6,104 nucleotides of DNA from Actinomycetes bacterium (GTDB taxonomy: Bacteria; Actinomycetota; Acidimicrobiia; Acidimicrobiales; Palsa-688), in assembly GCA_021815935.1 (NCBI GenBank), contig JAKAZH010000110.1, positions 1-6,104 on the forward strand, given 5' to 3'. This document shows, piece after piece, positions 1 through 6,104 of this stretch. Made by a program: the position numbers and the translations under genes. Below the pieces are notes generated by a model. That model was given only the letters and a program-made list of their open reading frames with translations, did no database searches and had not been told where the DNA came from. Within the stretch, counting starts at the first letter, position 1; every line of letters starts with the position of its first letter.

Positions 1-1
1 C

Positions 2-67
2 TCTGACGGGACGGTCAAATTCGCTAGCCGCAAGGGACGCAGGCTGGTTGACGTCCTCGCCACCTGA
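2..67 (+). CDS. rpmA: 50S ribosomal protein L27, C-terminal end (5' truncated by window)
   Basis: Only the last 21 codons and the TGA stop (65-67) are visible. The peptide begins SDGTVKFASRKGRR and ends LVDVLAT. The DGTVKF strand followed by a basic stretch is characteristic of the C-terminal part of L27, a 50S subunit protein near the peptidyl-transferase centre. The gene directly downstream is obg, and rplU-rpmA-obg is one of the most widely conserved bacterial gene orders, which strongly supports the call from so little sequence. It lies in the same reading frame as obg, 51 bp upstream of it, with no other gene between, so co-transcription is likely. The N-terminus lies outside the window and cannot be assessed. 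Confidence 0.85.
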   Translation, partial: SDGTVKFASRKGRRLVDVLAT

Positions 68-106
68 CCGGTCGGTGACCGGGCAGGCGGAGCAAGCCCG
101 ACCGGG
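68..106 (+). repeat. GC-rich direct and inverted repeats in the rpmA-obg gap
   Basis: The 51-bp gap between rpmA and obg contains GACCGG three times (66-71, 77-82, 100-105), the first overlapping the rpmA stop codon. It also contains an inverted pair, CCGGTCGG (68-75) and CCGACCGG (98-105). A second, mutually exclusive pairing is CGGGC (80-84) with GCCCG (96-100), which would leave a purine-rich, ribosome-binding-like AGGCGGAG in its 11-nt loop. No T-tract follows, so this is not a classical intrinsic terminator. It could be an attenuating or processing hairpin between the ribosomal protein gene and obg, or simply GC-rich spacer. Confidence 0.45.
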
Positions 107-118
107 TCGGCGCGCCTG

Positions 119-1357
119 ATGGGATCGTTCGTCGACGAAGCCCAGATCCACGTAAAAGGAGGCGACGGTGGAGCCGGATCGGTTTCTTTCCGTCGTGAAG
201 CTCACGTAGCCAAGGGTGGCCCTGACGGCGGCGACGGCGGCGACGGCGGTCATGTGTGGCTGGTAGCGGACAGCAACATTTCATCGCTTTTCTCCTTCCG
301 TGACCATCCCCACCGCCGCGGCGGGAACGGTACGCACGGAATGGGCAAAGGGCGGCACGGCAAGGCCGGTGGGGATCTGACGGTTCCCGTCCCGCCGGGA
401 ACGGTCGTACGCGGGCCCGACGGTGACGTGATAGCGGACCTTGCGCGAAACGGTGACCAGTGGATGGCGGCCCGGGGAGGCGCCGGGGGCCGCGGGAACG
501 CCCGGTTCCTGTCGAACCGTCGCAGGGCCCCTGCTTTCGCCGAGCAGGCCGAACTGGGCGAGGAGCGCTGGCTCGACCTCGAGCTGAAGCTTATGGCTGA
601 CGTCGCTATCGTCGGCTTCCCGAACGCCGGCAAGAGCACACTGATCTCCAAAGTGTCAGCGGCAAAGCCGAAGATCGCCGACTATCCGTTTACGACGCTC
701 GAACCGCACCTCGGGGTCGTGCGATTCGCCGAGCACGAGATGGTGGTCGCCGACATTCCCGGTTTGATCGAAGGGGCGAGCGAAGGAAAAGGGCTCGGCC
801 ACAAGTTCCTTCGCCACATCGAACGCGCCAGGGCGCTCCTCGTTCTAGTTGATCTGACCGCTCCCGACGGCCGTTCGCCCGAAGAGCAGGAGAGAGTGCT
901 TCTAGACGAGCTGCGCCGCTACGAGCCGCAATTGATCGAGCGCCCGAGGCTGGTCGTCGGGTCGAAAGCTGACGGCGAGGACGCACGAAGCTGGCACGGA
1001 CAGCGCATCTCCGCGATAACTGGAGATGGCCTCAAGGAACTTCTCGGCCGCCTCGCCGGTTTGGTCGACGAGGCCCGCGCGTCGGGGGCGAGCGAAGGGA
1101 GGTTCGTCCTTCACCGCCCCGAGCAATCCGGCGTATTGGTCGTTCGGCATCCCGACGGAAGCTGGGAGGTCGGGGGCCGGTCGGCACTTCGCGCTGTCGC
1201 CTTGTCGGACCTGACCATCCCCGACGCCCTCGAGTACGCCCAGGGAAGGCTGAAGCGCCTCGGAGTCGACCGCGCTCTGCAGCGTGCCGGCGCGAGGAGT
1301 GGAGACCTCGTCAGGATCGGCAGCTTCCAGTTCGATTTCGAAGCAGATATCGCGTGA
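119..1357 (+). CDS. obg: GTPase Obg/CgtA (50S ribosome assembly, stress-linked)
   Basis: This is a 412-aa Obg-family GTPase, which binds the 50S subunit late in its assembly and links ribosome maturation to growth and stress. Residues 1-158 form the glycine-rich Obg fold, starting MGSFVDEAQIHVKGGDGG. The G domain has G1 GFPNAGKST (166-174), switch I YPFTTLEPHLGVV (189-201), G3 DIPGLIEGA (212-220), G4 SKAD (282-285) and G5 SAITGDG (298-304). Residues about 326-410 form the C-terminal OCT domain, ending in the typical GDLVRIG and FDFEAD. G4 is unusual, with Ser where NKxD has Asn. ATG 119 is the only ATG, GTG or TTG in this frame after the rpmA stop, and the residues after it match the family N-terminus. 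No good Shine-Dalgarno lies at normal distance. The stop overlaps the proB start. Confidence 0.97.
   Translation: MGSFVDEAQIHVKGGDGGAGSVSFRREAHVAKGGPDGGDGGDGGHVWLVADSNISSLFSFRDHPHRRGGNGTHGMGKGRHGKAGGDLTVPVPPGTVVRGPDGDVIADLARNGDQWMAARGGAGGRGNARFLSNRRRAPAFAEQAELGEERWLDLELKLMADVAIVGFPNAGKSTLISKVSAAKPKIADYPFTTLEPHLGVVRFAEHEMVVADIPGLIEGASEGKGLGHKFLRHIERARALLVLVDLTAPDGRSPEEQERVLLDELRRYEPQLIERPRLVVGSKADGEDARSWHGQRISAITGDGLKELLGRLAGLVDEARASGASEGRFVLHRPEQSGVLVVRHPDGSWEVGGRSALRAVALSDLTIPDALEYAQGRLKRLGVDRALQRAGARSGDLVRIGSFQFDFEADIA
224..250 (+). repeat. Three tandem 9-bp units inside obg (DGG repeat)
   Basis: GACGGCGGC is repeated at 224, 233 and 242, with the last base of the third copy changed to T. 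It encodes three consecutive Asp-Gly-Gly units (Obg residues 36-44). This glycine-rich loop is a conserved part of the Obg fold, so the DNA repeat is explained by protein constraint plus uniform codon choice. It could still be prone to slippage in 9-bp, in-frame steps. Confidence 0.7.
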
Positions 1358-2490
1358 GCGAAACGGGAACCCGCCCGGCCTCCGAATCGTCGGGCGGCCA
1401 ACTGGTCGTCGTCAAGATAGGCACTTCCTCGCTGACCGATGCGAGAGGCGTGATCCAAACCGCGACGATCGAGAAGCTCTGCAACGAAGTTGCAGATGTG
1501 AGGGCACGTGGCGACAAGGTCGTCGTCGTGACGAGCGGTGCTATTGCGGCCGGCTTGCCGCTTCTTGGAATGGGCGACGAGAGACCGACGGATATGGCCG
1601 TCCTGCAAGCTGTCGCAGCGGTCGGCCAGGCGCATCTCGTCGGCTTCTACAACTCCGCCCTCGCAGCGCGTGGACTGGTGGCCGGGCAGGCCCTTTTGAG
1701 TCCCGGTGATTTCGTCAGCCGCCAGCAGTACCTCCACGCTCGCCAAACCCTGCGAATCCTCCTGGAGCTGGGTGTCGTACCGGTAGTCAACGAGAACGAC
1801 GCCATTGCCGACGACGAGATCCGCTTCGGGGACAACGACCGCCTCGCCGCACTTGTCGCGCACCTGATCCGCGCCGACTTGCTCGTGATACTCACCGACA
1901 CTCCCGGCCTGCTCACCGCGGACCCGAGGATCGACGGGACCGCCTCGCTCATCGAGGAGGTAGAGGCGCTGGACCACGACCTCGAGGGCATCGCCGGCGG
2001 CGCCGGTTCCGACCGGGGCAGCGGCGGGATGGCCTCCAAGCTGGCGGCCGCCCGGATGGCAGCGTGGTCCGGCGTGCGCACCGTAATTGCGGCGGCAACC
2101 CGAGCTGACGTACTCGCCGACGCAGTCGACGGGGTGGCCGGCGTCGGAACCACGTTCGTAGCGCGCGACTCCCGCCTGCCGGCACGCAAACTATGGATAG
2201 CCTTCGCTGTCGGGGTGTCGGGTGTGGTCAAAGTCGACTCCGGAGCGCGTGAGGCGATCGTCGGCAAAGGCGGCTCGCTCCTCCACGCCGGGGTGCGGGA
2301 AGTCGTAGGGGATTTCGCTGCCGGCGACGCGGTCGAAGTCGCGGGCCCCGACGGTGTGCCTTTTGCGAAGGGACTCGTCCGCCATCCCGCGTGGCGGGTG
2401 AGAAACTTCAAAGGGGTGCGAAGCGCTGCACTACCTCCCGAAGTCCCCGCAGAGGTTCTTCACAGGGACGACATGGTGATCCTCTGGTAA
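1354..2490 (+). CDS. proB: Glutamate 5-kinase with C-terminal PUA domain
   Basis: This 378-aa enzyme phosphorylates L-glutamate to gamma-glutamyl phosphate, the first and usually proline-inhibited step of proline synthesis in the cytoplasm. The amino-acid kinase domain shows VVVKIGTSSL (18-27, with Lys21), VTSGAIAAG (59-67), NENDAI (146-151), FGDND (158-162) and the nucleotide-binding GSGGMASK (222-229). Residues from about 280 to 365 form the PUA domain, and the end, EVLHRDDMVIL, is typical of ProB. The length matches the two-domain form. The GTG start (1354) overlaps the obg stop in a GTGA junction and no clear Shine-Dalgarno precedes it, so translation probably depends on re-initiation after obg. 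The product is passed to ProA, encoded 2.75 kb further on rather than next door. Confidence 0.96.
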   Translation: MSETGTRPASESSGGQLVVVKIGTSSLTDARGVIQTATIEKLCNEVADVRARGDKVVVVTSGAIAAGLPLLGMGDERPTDMAVLQAVAAVGQAHLVGFYNSALAARGLVAGQALLSPGDFVSRQQYLHARQTLRILLELGVVPVVNENDAIADDEIRFGDNDRLAALVAHLIRADLLVILTDTPGLLTADPRIDGTASLIEEVEALDHDLEGIAGGAGSDRGSGGMASKLAAARMAAWSGVRTVIAAATRADVLADAVDGVAGVGTTFVARDSRLPARKLWIAFAVGVSGVVKVDSGAREAIVGKGGSLLHAGVREVVGDFAAGDAVEVAGPDGVPFAKGLVRHPAWRVRNFKGVRSAALPPEVPAEVLHRDDMVILW

Positions 2491-2524
2491 GTGTCGGAGT
2501 TCTGCGTCTGGCAGGATGATCACT

Positions 2525-2541
2525 GCCGCCGGTCCGGCGGC
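2525..2541. promoter_or_regulatory. Perfect 8-1-8 palindrome between proB and gnd
   Basis: GCCGCCGG (2525-2532), a central T (2533) and CCGGCGGC (2534-2541) form a perfect inverted repeat in the 81-bp proB-gnd gap. As RNA it can fold into a very stable 7-bp stem with a 3-nt loop, extendable by one U-G pair. It lies 18 nt before the gnd ribosome binding site. No U-tract follows, so it is not a classical terminator. It may act as an attenuator or processing hairpin, or as an operator for a dimeric regulator. Confidence 0.5.
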
Positions 2542-2559
2542 GTCAAGCTTCGAGTGCTC

Positions 2560-2565
2560 GGAGGT
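2560..2565 (+). promoter_or_regulatory. Shine-Dalgarno of gnd (decides the start)
   Basis: GGAGGT lies 6 nt upstream of GTG 2572. It is the best ribosome binding site in the window. It selects 2572 over the in-frame GTG at 2491, which directly abuts the proB stop and would add 27 residues unlike the family N-terminus. Confidence 0.85.
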
Positions 2566-2571
2566 CAGCTG

Positions 2572-3588
<1,017 letters not shown>

Positions 3589-3620
3589 GGCCGCCTTAGG
3601 TCAAAGACCAGGCCGGCGGC
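3589..3620. terminator. Nested hairpin between convergent gnd and pspA
   Basis: The 31-bp gap between the two stop codons holds an outer stem GCCGCC (3590-3595) with GGCGGC (3615-3620) and an inner stem GGTC (3599-3602) with GACC (3606-3609) around an AAA loop. The structure is nearly symmetric on the two strands and sits where convergent genes need a shared terminator, so a bidirectional terminator is plausible. Neither strand has a run of T after the stem, so any termination would be non-classical or Rho-assisted. Confidence 0.4.
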
Positions 3621-4483
3621 TACTCCTCAGTCGCGGCTTCGACCGGCTCCTCGTGGGCTGGCGCGCTTGTCGGCGCGGCACCCGATCCGAGAGCACCCTG
3701 GCTGGAGGAACCTGACAGCTCGCCCGCCGCTTGTCCTCCGGCTTGACCGCTGCCCAGCATCTGGGCCCTTATGACGTCGAGGCGGCTGCGAGCCTCGGCG
3801 CCCAGCGCGGCCTGCTGGACCTCCAGCATGCGGGTTTCGACCGTCTGGCCGCTCAACTCCGAAGTCCCTATCGCCTTCGCGTAGCGGGACTCGATCTTGG
3901 CTCTCACCTGGTCGAGCGACGGCGCCGACTGGTCCACCGTGTCGCTGAGCGAGCTCATCGCCTTGTTGAGCTGCTCCTGCATCTTCGCCTGGTCGAGCTG
4001 TGACATCAGCTTCTGGCGTTCCGCCAGCTTCTGCTGGAGCGCCATCGCGTTCTGCTGCACTGCCGTCCGAGCCTGGTCGGCGGCCTGGGCTGACTGAAGG
4101 CTGAGGGTCTTCAGCTCGTTGACCTGGTTCTCCGTTGCGACGAGACGGTTCGCGAAGGCCTCGGCGGTCTGGTTGTACTCGTTCGCCTTGGAATGGTCGC
4201 CCGCCTGATCGGACTGCTGCGCCATGAGAAGAGCCTGGCGAGTCGACAAGTTCATCTTCTCGAGCTCCTCCATCGCCCGGTTGAGCTGAAGCTCGTGCTG
4301 TTTGTGGTTGGCGACGACGTTGGCTGCCTGCTCGACCAGCCGGCGGTGCTGGTCCTGCGCTTCGGAGATAGCCTGCTCCAGCTGTATCTTCGGGTCTGCT
4401 CTCTCCTCGAAGCGGCTGTTTGTCTTGGCGGTGAAGTACCGGAGACGCTTGCGAAACAGATCGAGGACGTTCATGGACGACAT
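3620..4483 (-). CDS. pspA: PspA/IM30 (Vipp1) family membrane-stress protein
   Basis: This is a 287-aa protein of the PspA/IM30 family, which are soluble, helical, ESCRT-III-like proteins that assemble on the inner face of the cytoplasmic membrane and protect or remodel it. The basic, amphipathic N-terminus (MNVLDLFRKRLRYF, 4-17) fits the membrane-binding helix. ADPKIQLEQAI (29-39) begins the long coiled-coil hairpin, which runs to about residue 178. More helix follows to about 242. The last 45 residues are Gly/Ser/Ala/Gln-rich and end acidic (EEPVEAATEE). I chose ATG 4483, which has GGAGAGA about 10 nt upstream and lies 1 nt after the stop of the preceding gene. GTG 4501 would add six residues overlapping that gene. 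ATG 4474 is a third option. The symbol is assigned at family level only; no pspB, pspC or pspF is visible. Confidence 0.9.
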   Translation of the reverse strand: MSSMNVLDLFRKRLRYFTAKTNSRFEERADPKIQLEQAISEAQDQHRRLVEQAANVVANHKQHELQLNRAMEELEKMNLSTRQALLMAQQSDQAGDHSKANEYNQTAEAFANRLVATENQVNELKTLSLQSAQAADQARTAVQQNAMALQQKLAERQKLMSQLDQAKMQEQLNKAMSSLSDTVDQSAPSLDQVRAKIESRYAKAIGTSELSGQTVETRMLEVQQAALGAEARSRLDVIRAQMLGSGQAGGQAAGELSGSSSQGALGSGAAPTSAPAHEEPVEAATEE

Positions 4484-4484
4484 G

Positions 4485-5180
4485 CTACGACGTCTCTCCA
4501 CCGTCAGGTGCTTCAGCCGTTCCGAGGGCGTCTGCGAGGAAGCGTATCTCGTCGGAGACCCCGTCGAAGTCGTCGTCGATGCCCGCCTGAATGCCGCCCG
4601 CCTGCATGTCAGTAGAAAGGCCCGATGTCACTGACATGGCGATCAGGTCCGCCGTCGCCTGGTCGAGCGCGCTTGCTGCACTTCGGATCCGTTCGAGCAG
4701 TCGCGCTGCCGAAGCATCACTTTGCCGGCGCGCCCGCAGCCGTGCCGCAATCGATTCCTCCATGCGCTCGAGCTCGCTTCGACGGGGGGACGCTCCAGGC
4801 GCTTGCCTGGCCAGCTCGCTTTGAACCTCGCGAAGCGACGCGACGAGCTCCTCGGCTCCGCGTCCGACCTGGCGCGGCCAGCCCGGCCCTGGGCCGGCCA
4901 AGCCGGCCGCCTGGCGCGCGGCCGTGGCTATCGCGTCGACGCGAGCCCAAAGCCGGGGTTGGATCTCCACGAGCCGCTCCCGGGTCGGGCCGTCCGGCCA
5001 CGAGGCGAGCGCAGAGTCGAAGCGCTCGCGTGCCCCGACCGTCTGTGCCAGAACCGACCGCCACGGCTCGTTCACGCTCCACGGGTCGATTTCGGCAGGG
5101 CGGGCGTCCGCGCGTGAACGCCGGCGTGCGCGAAAAAAGCGGCGTTTCGGCCGGCTTGCTGGCTGCGATGGTCCTGGCAT
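4485..5180 (-). CDS. Unrecognised 231-aa partly coiled-coil protein, coupled to pspA
   Basis: I do not recognise a named family. Residues 1-26 are rich in Arg, Pro and Ser (PKRRFFRARRRSR at 11-23) and are probably disordered. The rest is charged and helical: about 38-93 (PWRSVLAQTVGARERFDSAL onward), a Gly/Pro break (GLAGPGPGWP, 93-102), then heptad-like helices at about 106-128 and 133-183 that are rich in Arg, Glu and Ala. A short acidic segment, IDDDFDGVSDEI (201-212), comes near the end. There is no signal peptide or transmembrane segment, so it should be cytosolic. Its stop is 1 nt before the pspA ATG, implying a two-gene operon with coupled translation and a role with PspA (inference from context). 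ATG 5180 has no Shine-Dalgarno but is 7 nt after a TANNNT hexamer, consistent with a leaderless start. Confidence 0.8.
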   Translation of the reverse strand: MPGPSQPASRPKRRFFRARRRSRADARPAEIDPWSVNEPWRSVLAQTVGARERFDSALASWPDGPTRERLVEIQPRLWARVDAIATAARQAAGLAGPGPGWPRQVGRGAEELVASLREVQSELARQAPGASPRRSELERMEESIAARLRARRQSDASAARLLERIRSAASALDQATADLIAMSVTSGLSTDMQAGGIQAGIDDDFDGVSDEIRFLADALGTAEAPDGGETS

Positions 5181-5187
5181 ATGTCAA

Positions 5188-5193
5188 AGGTTA
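5188..5193 (-). promoter_or_regulatory. Candidate leaderless -10 element for the 231-aa gene and pspA
   Basis: On the minus strand TAACCT (5193-5188) is followed by seven bases (TTGACAT) and then ATG 5180. TANNNT with a 6-8 nt gap to the start codon is the usual leaderless promoter layout in actinobacteria, and the gene lacks a Shine-Dalgarno. I see no convincing -35 box at 16-18 bp spacing. Confidence 0.45.
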
Positions 5194-5220
5194 CGGTCGG
5201 CGGCGGGCTCCGGGCCGCGA

Positions 5221-5236
5221 GGAGGCGGTAGCCTCC
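5221..5236 (+). promoter_or_regulatory. GGAGGC-GGTA-GCCTCC inverted repeat upstream of proA
   Basis: A perfect 6-bp stem (5221-5226 with 5231-5236) around a GGTA loop sits 5 nt before the proA ATG. Its left arm is a Shine-Dalgarno-like GGAGG that is too far (16 nt) from the ATG for normal use and would be masked by the right arm if transcribed. The right half overlaps the candidate -10 hexamer TAGCCT. It may be an operator or a translational hairpin, depending on where transcription begins. Confidence 0.4.
5229..5234 (+). promoter_or_regulatory. Candidate leaderless -10 element for proA
   Basis: TAGCCT is followed by seven bases (CCCGTGT) and then ATG 5242, the same geometry as the divergent promoter on the other strand. 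No clear -35 box is seen about 17 bp upstream. A local promoter is expected, because proA is separated from proB by genes on the opposite strand. Confidence 0.45.
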
Positions 5237-5241
5237 CGTGT

Positions 5242-6104
5242 ATGAGCAACGTGACGCTGAGGGACCTGGGGTTACAGGCCAAGGCCGCGAGCAGGGTGTT
5301 GGCTTGCGCAGCCGGAGAGTGCAAGGATGCTGCGCTCGACAAGGCAGCAGCGGCTCTGGTGACCTCCGTCGACGAGATCCTTGCGGCGAACAGCACGGAC
5401 GTCGCCAACGCCGTTGCCGGCGGCGTCAGCCCGACGGTCGTGGACCGTTTGCGGCTCGACGAAAGGCGCGTCTCGGCGATGGCGGCCGGGCTCAGCGCGC
5501 TTGCGTCGCAGGCGGATCCCGTCGGCGAGGTTCTCGACGGGTGGGTGCGCCCGAACGGTCTTGCTATCAGGCGCGTGAGGGTGCCACTCGGCGTCGTCGC
5601 AGTCATATACGAGAACCGACCGAACGTGACGAGCGACGCTGCCGGGCTCTGCCTCAAATCGGGGAACGCGGCGCTCCTGCGGGGAAGCTCCGGGGCCATT
5701 CACTCCAACAAGGCGATCGCCGGGGTCATCCGCGGCGCGTACCGCAGCGTCGGACTACCCGAGGACTGCCTGGTATTCGTCGACGACCCGACGCGCGAGT
5801 CGGTGCCGGAGTTCCTCCGCCTCGACGGGCTGATCGACTGCCTCATACCGCGCGGCGGGCGCTCGTTGATCGAGACGGTAAAAGAGCATGCGACAGTGCC
5901 GTACGTGATCGACGGCGACGGAAACTGCCACGTGTACGTGGACGCATCCGCGGACCTCGACATGGCAGTCGCCATCGTGGCGAACGCCAAGACGCAACGC
6001 CCGAGTGTCTGCAACGCTGCCGAGACGCTCCTGGTGCACGCAGACATCGCGCAGCGTCTCCTGGAGAAGCTCGACCCTGCCCTCGAGTCTGTCGAGCTTC
6101 GGGG
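5242..6104 (+). CDS. proA: Gamma-glutamyl phosphate reductase (3' truncated by window)
   Basis: The first 287 codons are visible and the frame is still open at the right edge. ProA reduces gamma-glutamyl phosphate, made by ProB, to glutamate 5-semialdehyde using NADPH; the product cyclises toward proline. Family signatures are VIYENRPNVTSDAAGLCLKS (121-140), GNAALLRGSS (141-150), LIPRGG (201-206), GNCHVYVD (227-234) and TQRPSVCNAAETLLVH (251-266), which carries the catalytic Cys257. About 130 residues of the usual 410-430 are missing. ATG 5242 gives the expected N-terminus. No usable Shine-Dalgarno is at normal spacing, but a -10-like TAGCCT lies 7 nt upstream, suggesting a leaderless mRNA. 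Codon 11 is TTA, a codon normally rare in such high-GC genomes. Its partner proB is 2.75 kb upstream, with gnd and the inverted psp pair between. Confidence 0.95.
   Translation, partial: MSNVTLRDLGLQAKAASRVLACAAGECKDAALDKAAAALVTSVDEILAANSTDVANAVAGGVSPTVVDRLRLDERRVSAMAAGLSALASQADPVGEVLDGWVRPNGLAIRRVRVPLGVVAVIYENRPNVTSDAAGLCLKSGNAALLRGSSGAIHSNKAIAGVIRGAYRSVGLPEDCLVFVDDPTRESVPEFLRLDGLIDCLIPRGGRSLIETVKEHATVPYVIDGDGNCHVYVDASADLDMAVAIVANAKTQRPSVCNAAETLLVHADIAQRLLEKLDPALESVELR

Noticed and set aside
1111..1977. Long minus-strand open frame (288 codons) opposite obg and proB
   Set aside because: It lies antisense to two well-matched genes and across their junction. Its translation has no recognisable motif and is explained by the scarcity of stop codons in high-GC DNA.
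1647..2411. Minus-strand open frame (254 codons) opposite proB
   Set aside because: Its Ser/Ala/Thr/Pro/Arg-rich translation is a typical shadow of a high-GC coding frame; proB explains the region fully.
2491..2571. Extended N-terminus for gnd from GTG 2491
   Set aside because: The added 27 residues (MSEFCVWQDDHCRRSGG...) do not resemble the family, whose proteins start right at the GxGxMG strand, and GTG 2572 has an ideal GGAGGT site.
4883..4897. CCGGCCC-T-GGGCCGG palindrome inside the 231-aa gene
   Set aside because: It lies in codons for a Gly/Pro/Ala linker in very GC-rich DNA, where such palindromes arise easily. No regulatory context is evident.
5182..5187. Perfect TTGACA (-35 consensus) on the minus strand
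   Set aside because: It sits directly before the ATG, and the sequence 17 bp further (AGCCAG) is not a -10 box, so it cannot serve the gene as a -35. It is the spacer after TAACCT.
4625..5245. Plus-strand frame (206 codons) opposite the 231-aa gene
   Set aside because: It is very Arg/Pro/Ala-rich. The minus-strand gene is better supported by its 1-nt junction with pspA and its helical, charge-patterned composition. Some doubt remains because that gene is not a recognised family.

Overview
The window is a gene-dense, high-GC chromosomal segment (about two thirds G+C by eye). It most likely comes from a member of the Actinomycetota. The support is the rpmA-obg-proB order, GTG starts, a 4-bp stop/start overlap, and two genes whose starts sit 7 nt after a TANNNT hexamer, the layout of leaderless actinobacterial promoters. 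A deep lineage such as Acidimicrobiia is possible, but this is inference and no marker here settles it.

Layout, left to right. Plus strand: the 3' end of rpmA (ribosomal protein L27, 2-67); a 51-bp gap with GC-rich repeats; obg (119-1357); proB (1354-2490, overlapping obg by 4 bp); an 81-bp gap holding a perfect 8-1-8 palindrome; and gnd, a short-form 6-phosphogluconate dehydrogenase (best start 2572, end 3588). A 31-bp convergent gap with a nested hairpin follows. Minus strand: a two-gene unit transcribed right to left, made of an unrecognised 231-aa cytosolic, partly coiled-coil protein (5180-4485) and then a PspA/IM30 family protein (4483-3620), separated by 1 nt. After a 61-bp divergent intergenic region, proA starts on the plus strand (5242) and runs off the right edge after 287 codons. 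Its catalytic cysteine is present.

Functionally, L27 and Obg belong to the 50S ribosome and its assembly. ProB and ProA catalyse the first two steps of proline synthesis from glutamate. Gnd belongs to the pentose phosphate pathway, and its cofactor-pocket residue suggests NAD+. PspA-family proteins protect or remodel the cytoplasmic membrane. The psp pair and gnd lie between proB and proA, which are neighbours in many bacteria. As a result proA has a separate, divergent start and apparently its own promoter.

I found no mobile element, CRISPR array, RNA gene or phage gene. Nothing here amounts to a clearly new system. The items most worth a second look are the back-to-back leaderless-type promoters with identical geometry between the psp pair and proA, the unknown protein coupled to PspA, and the palindrome between proB and gnd.
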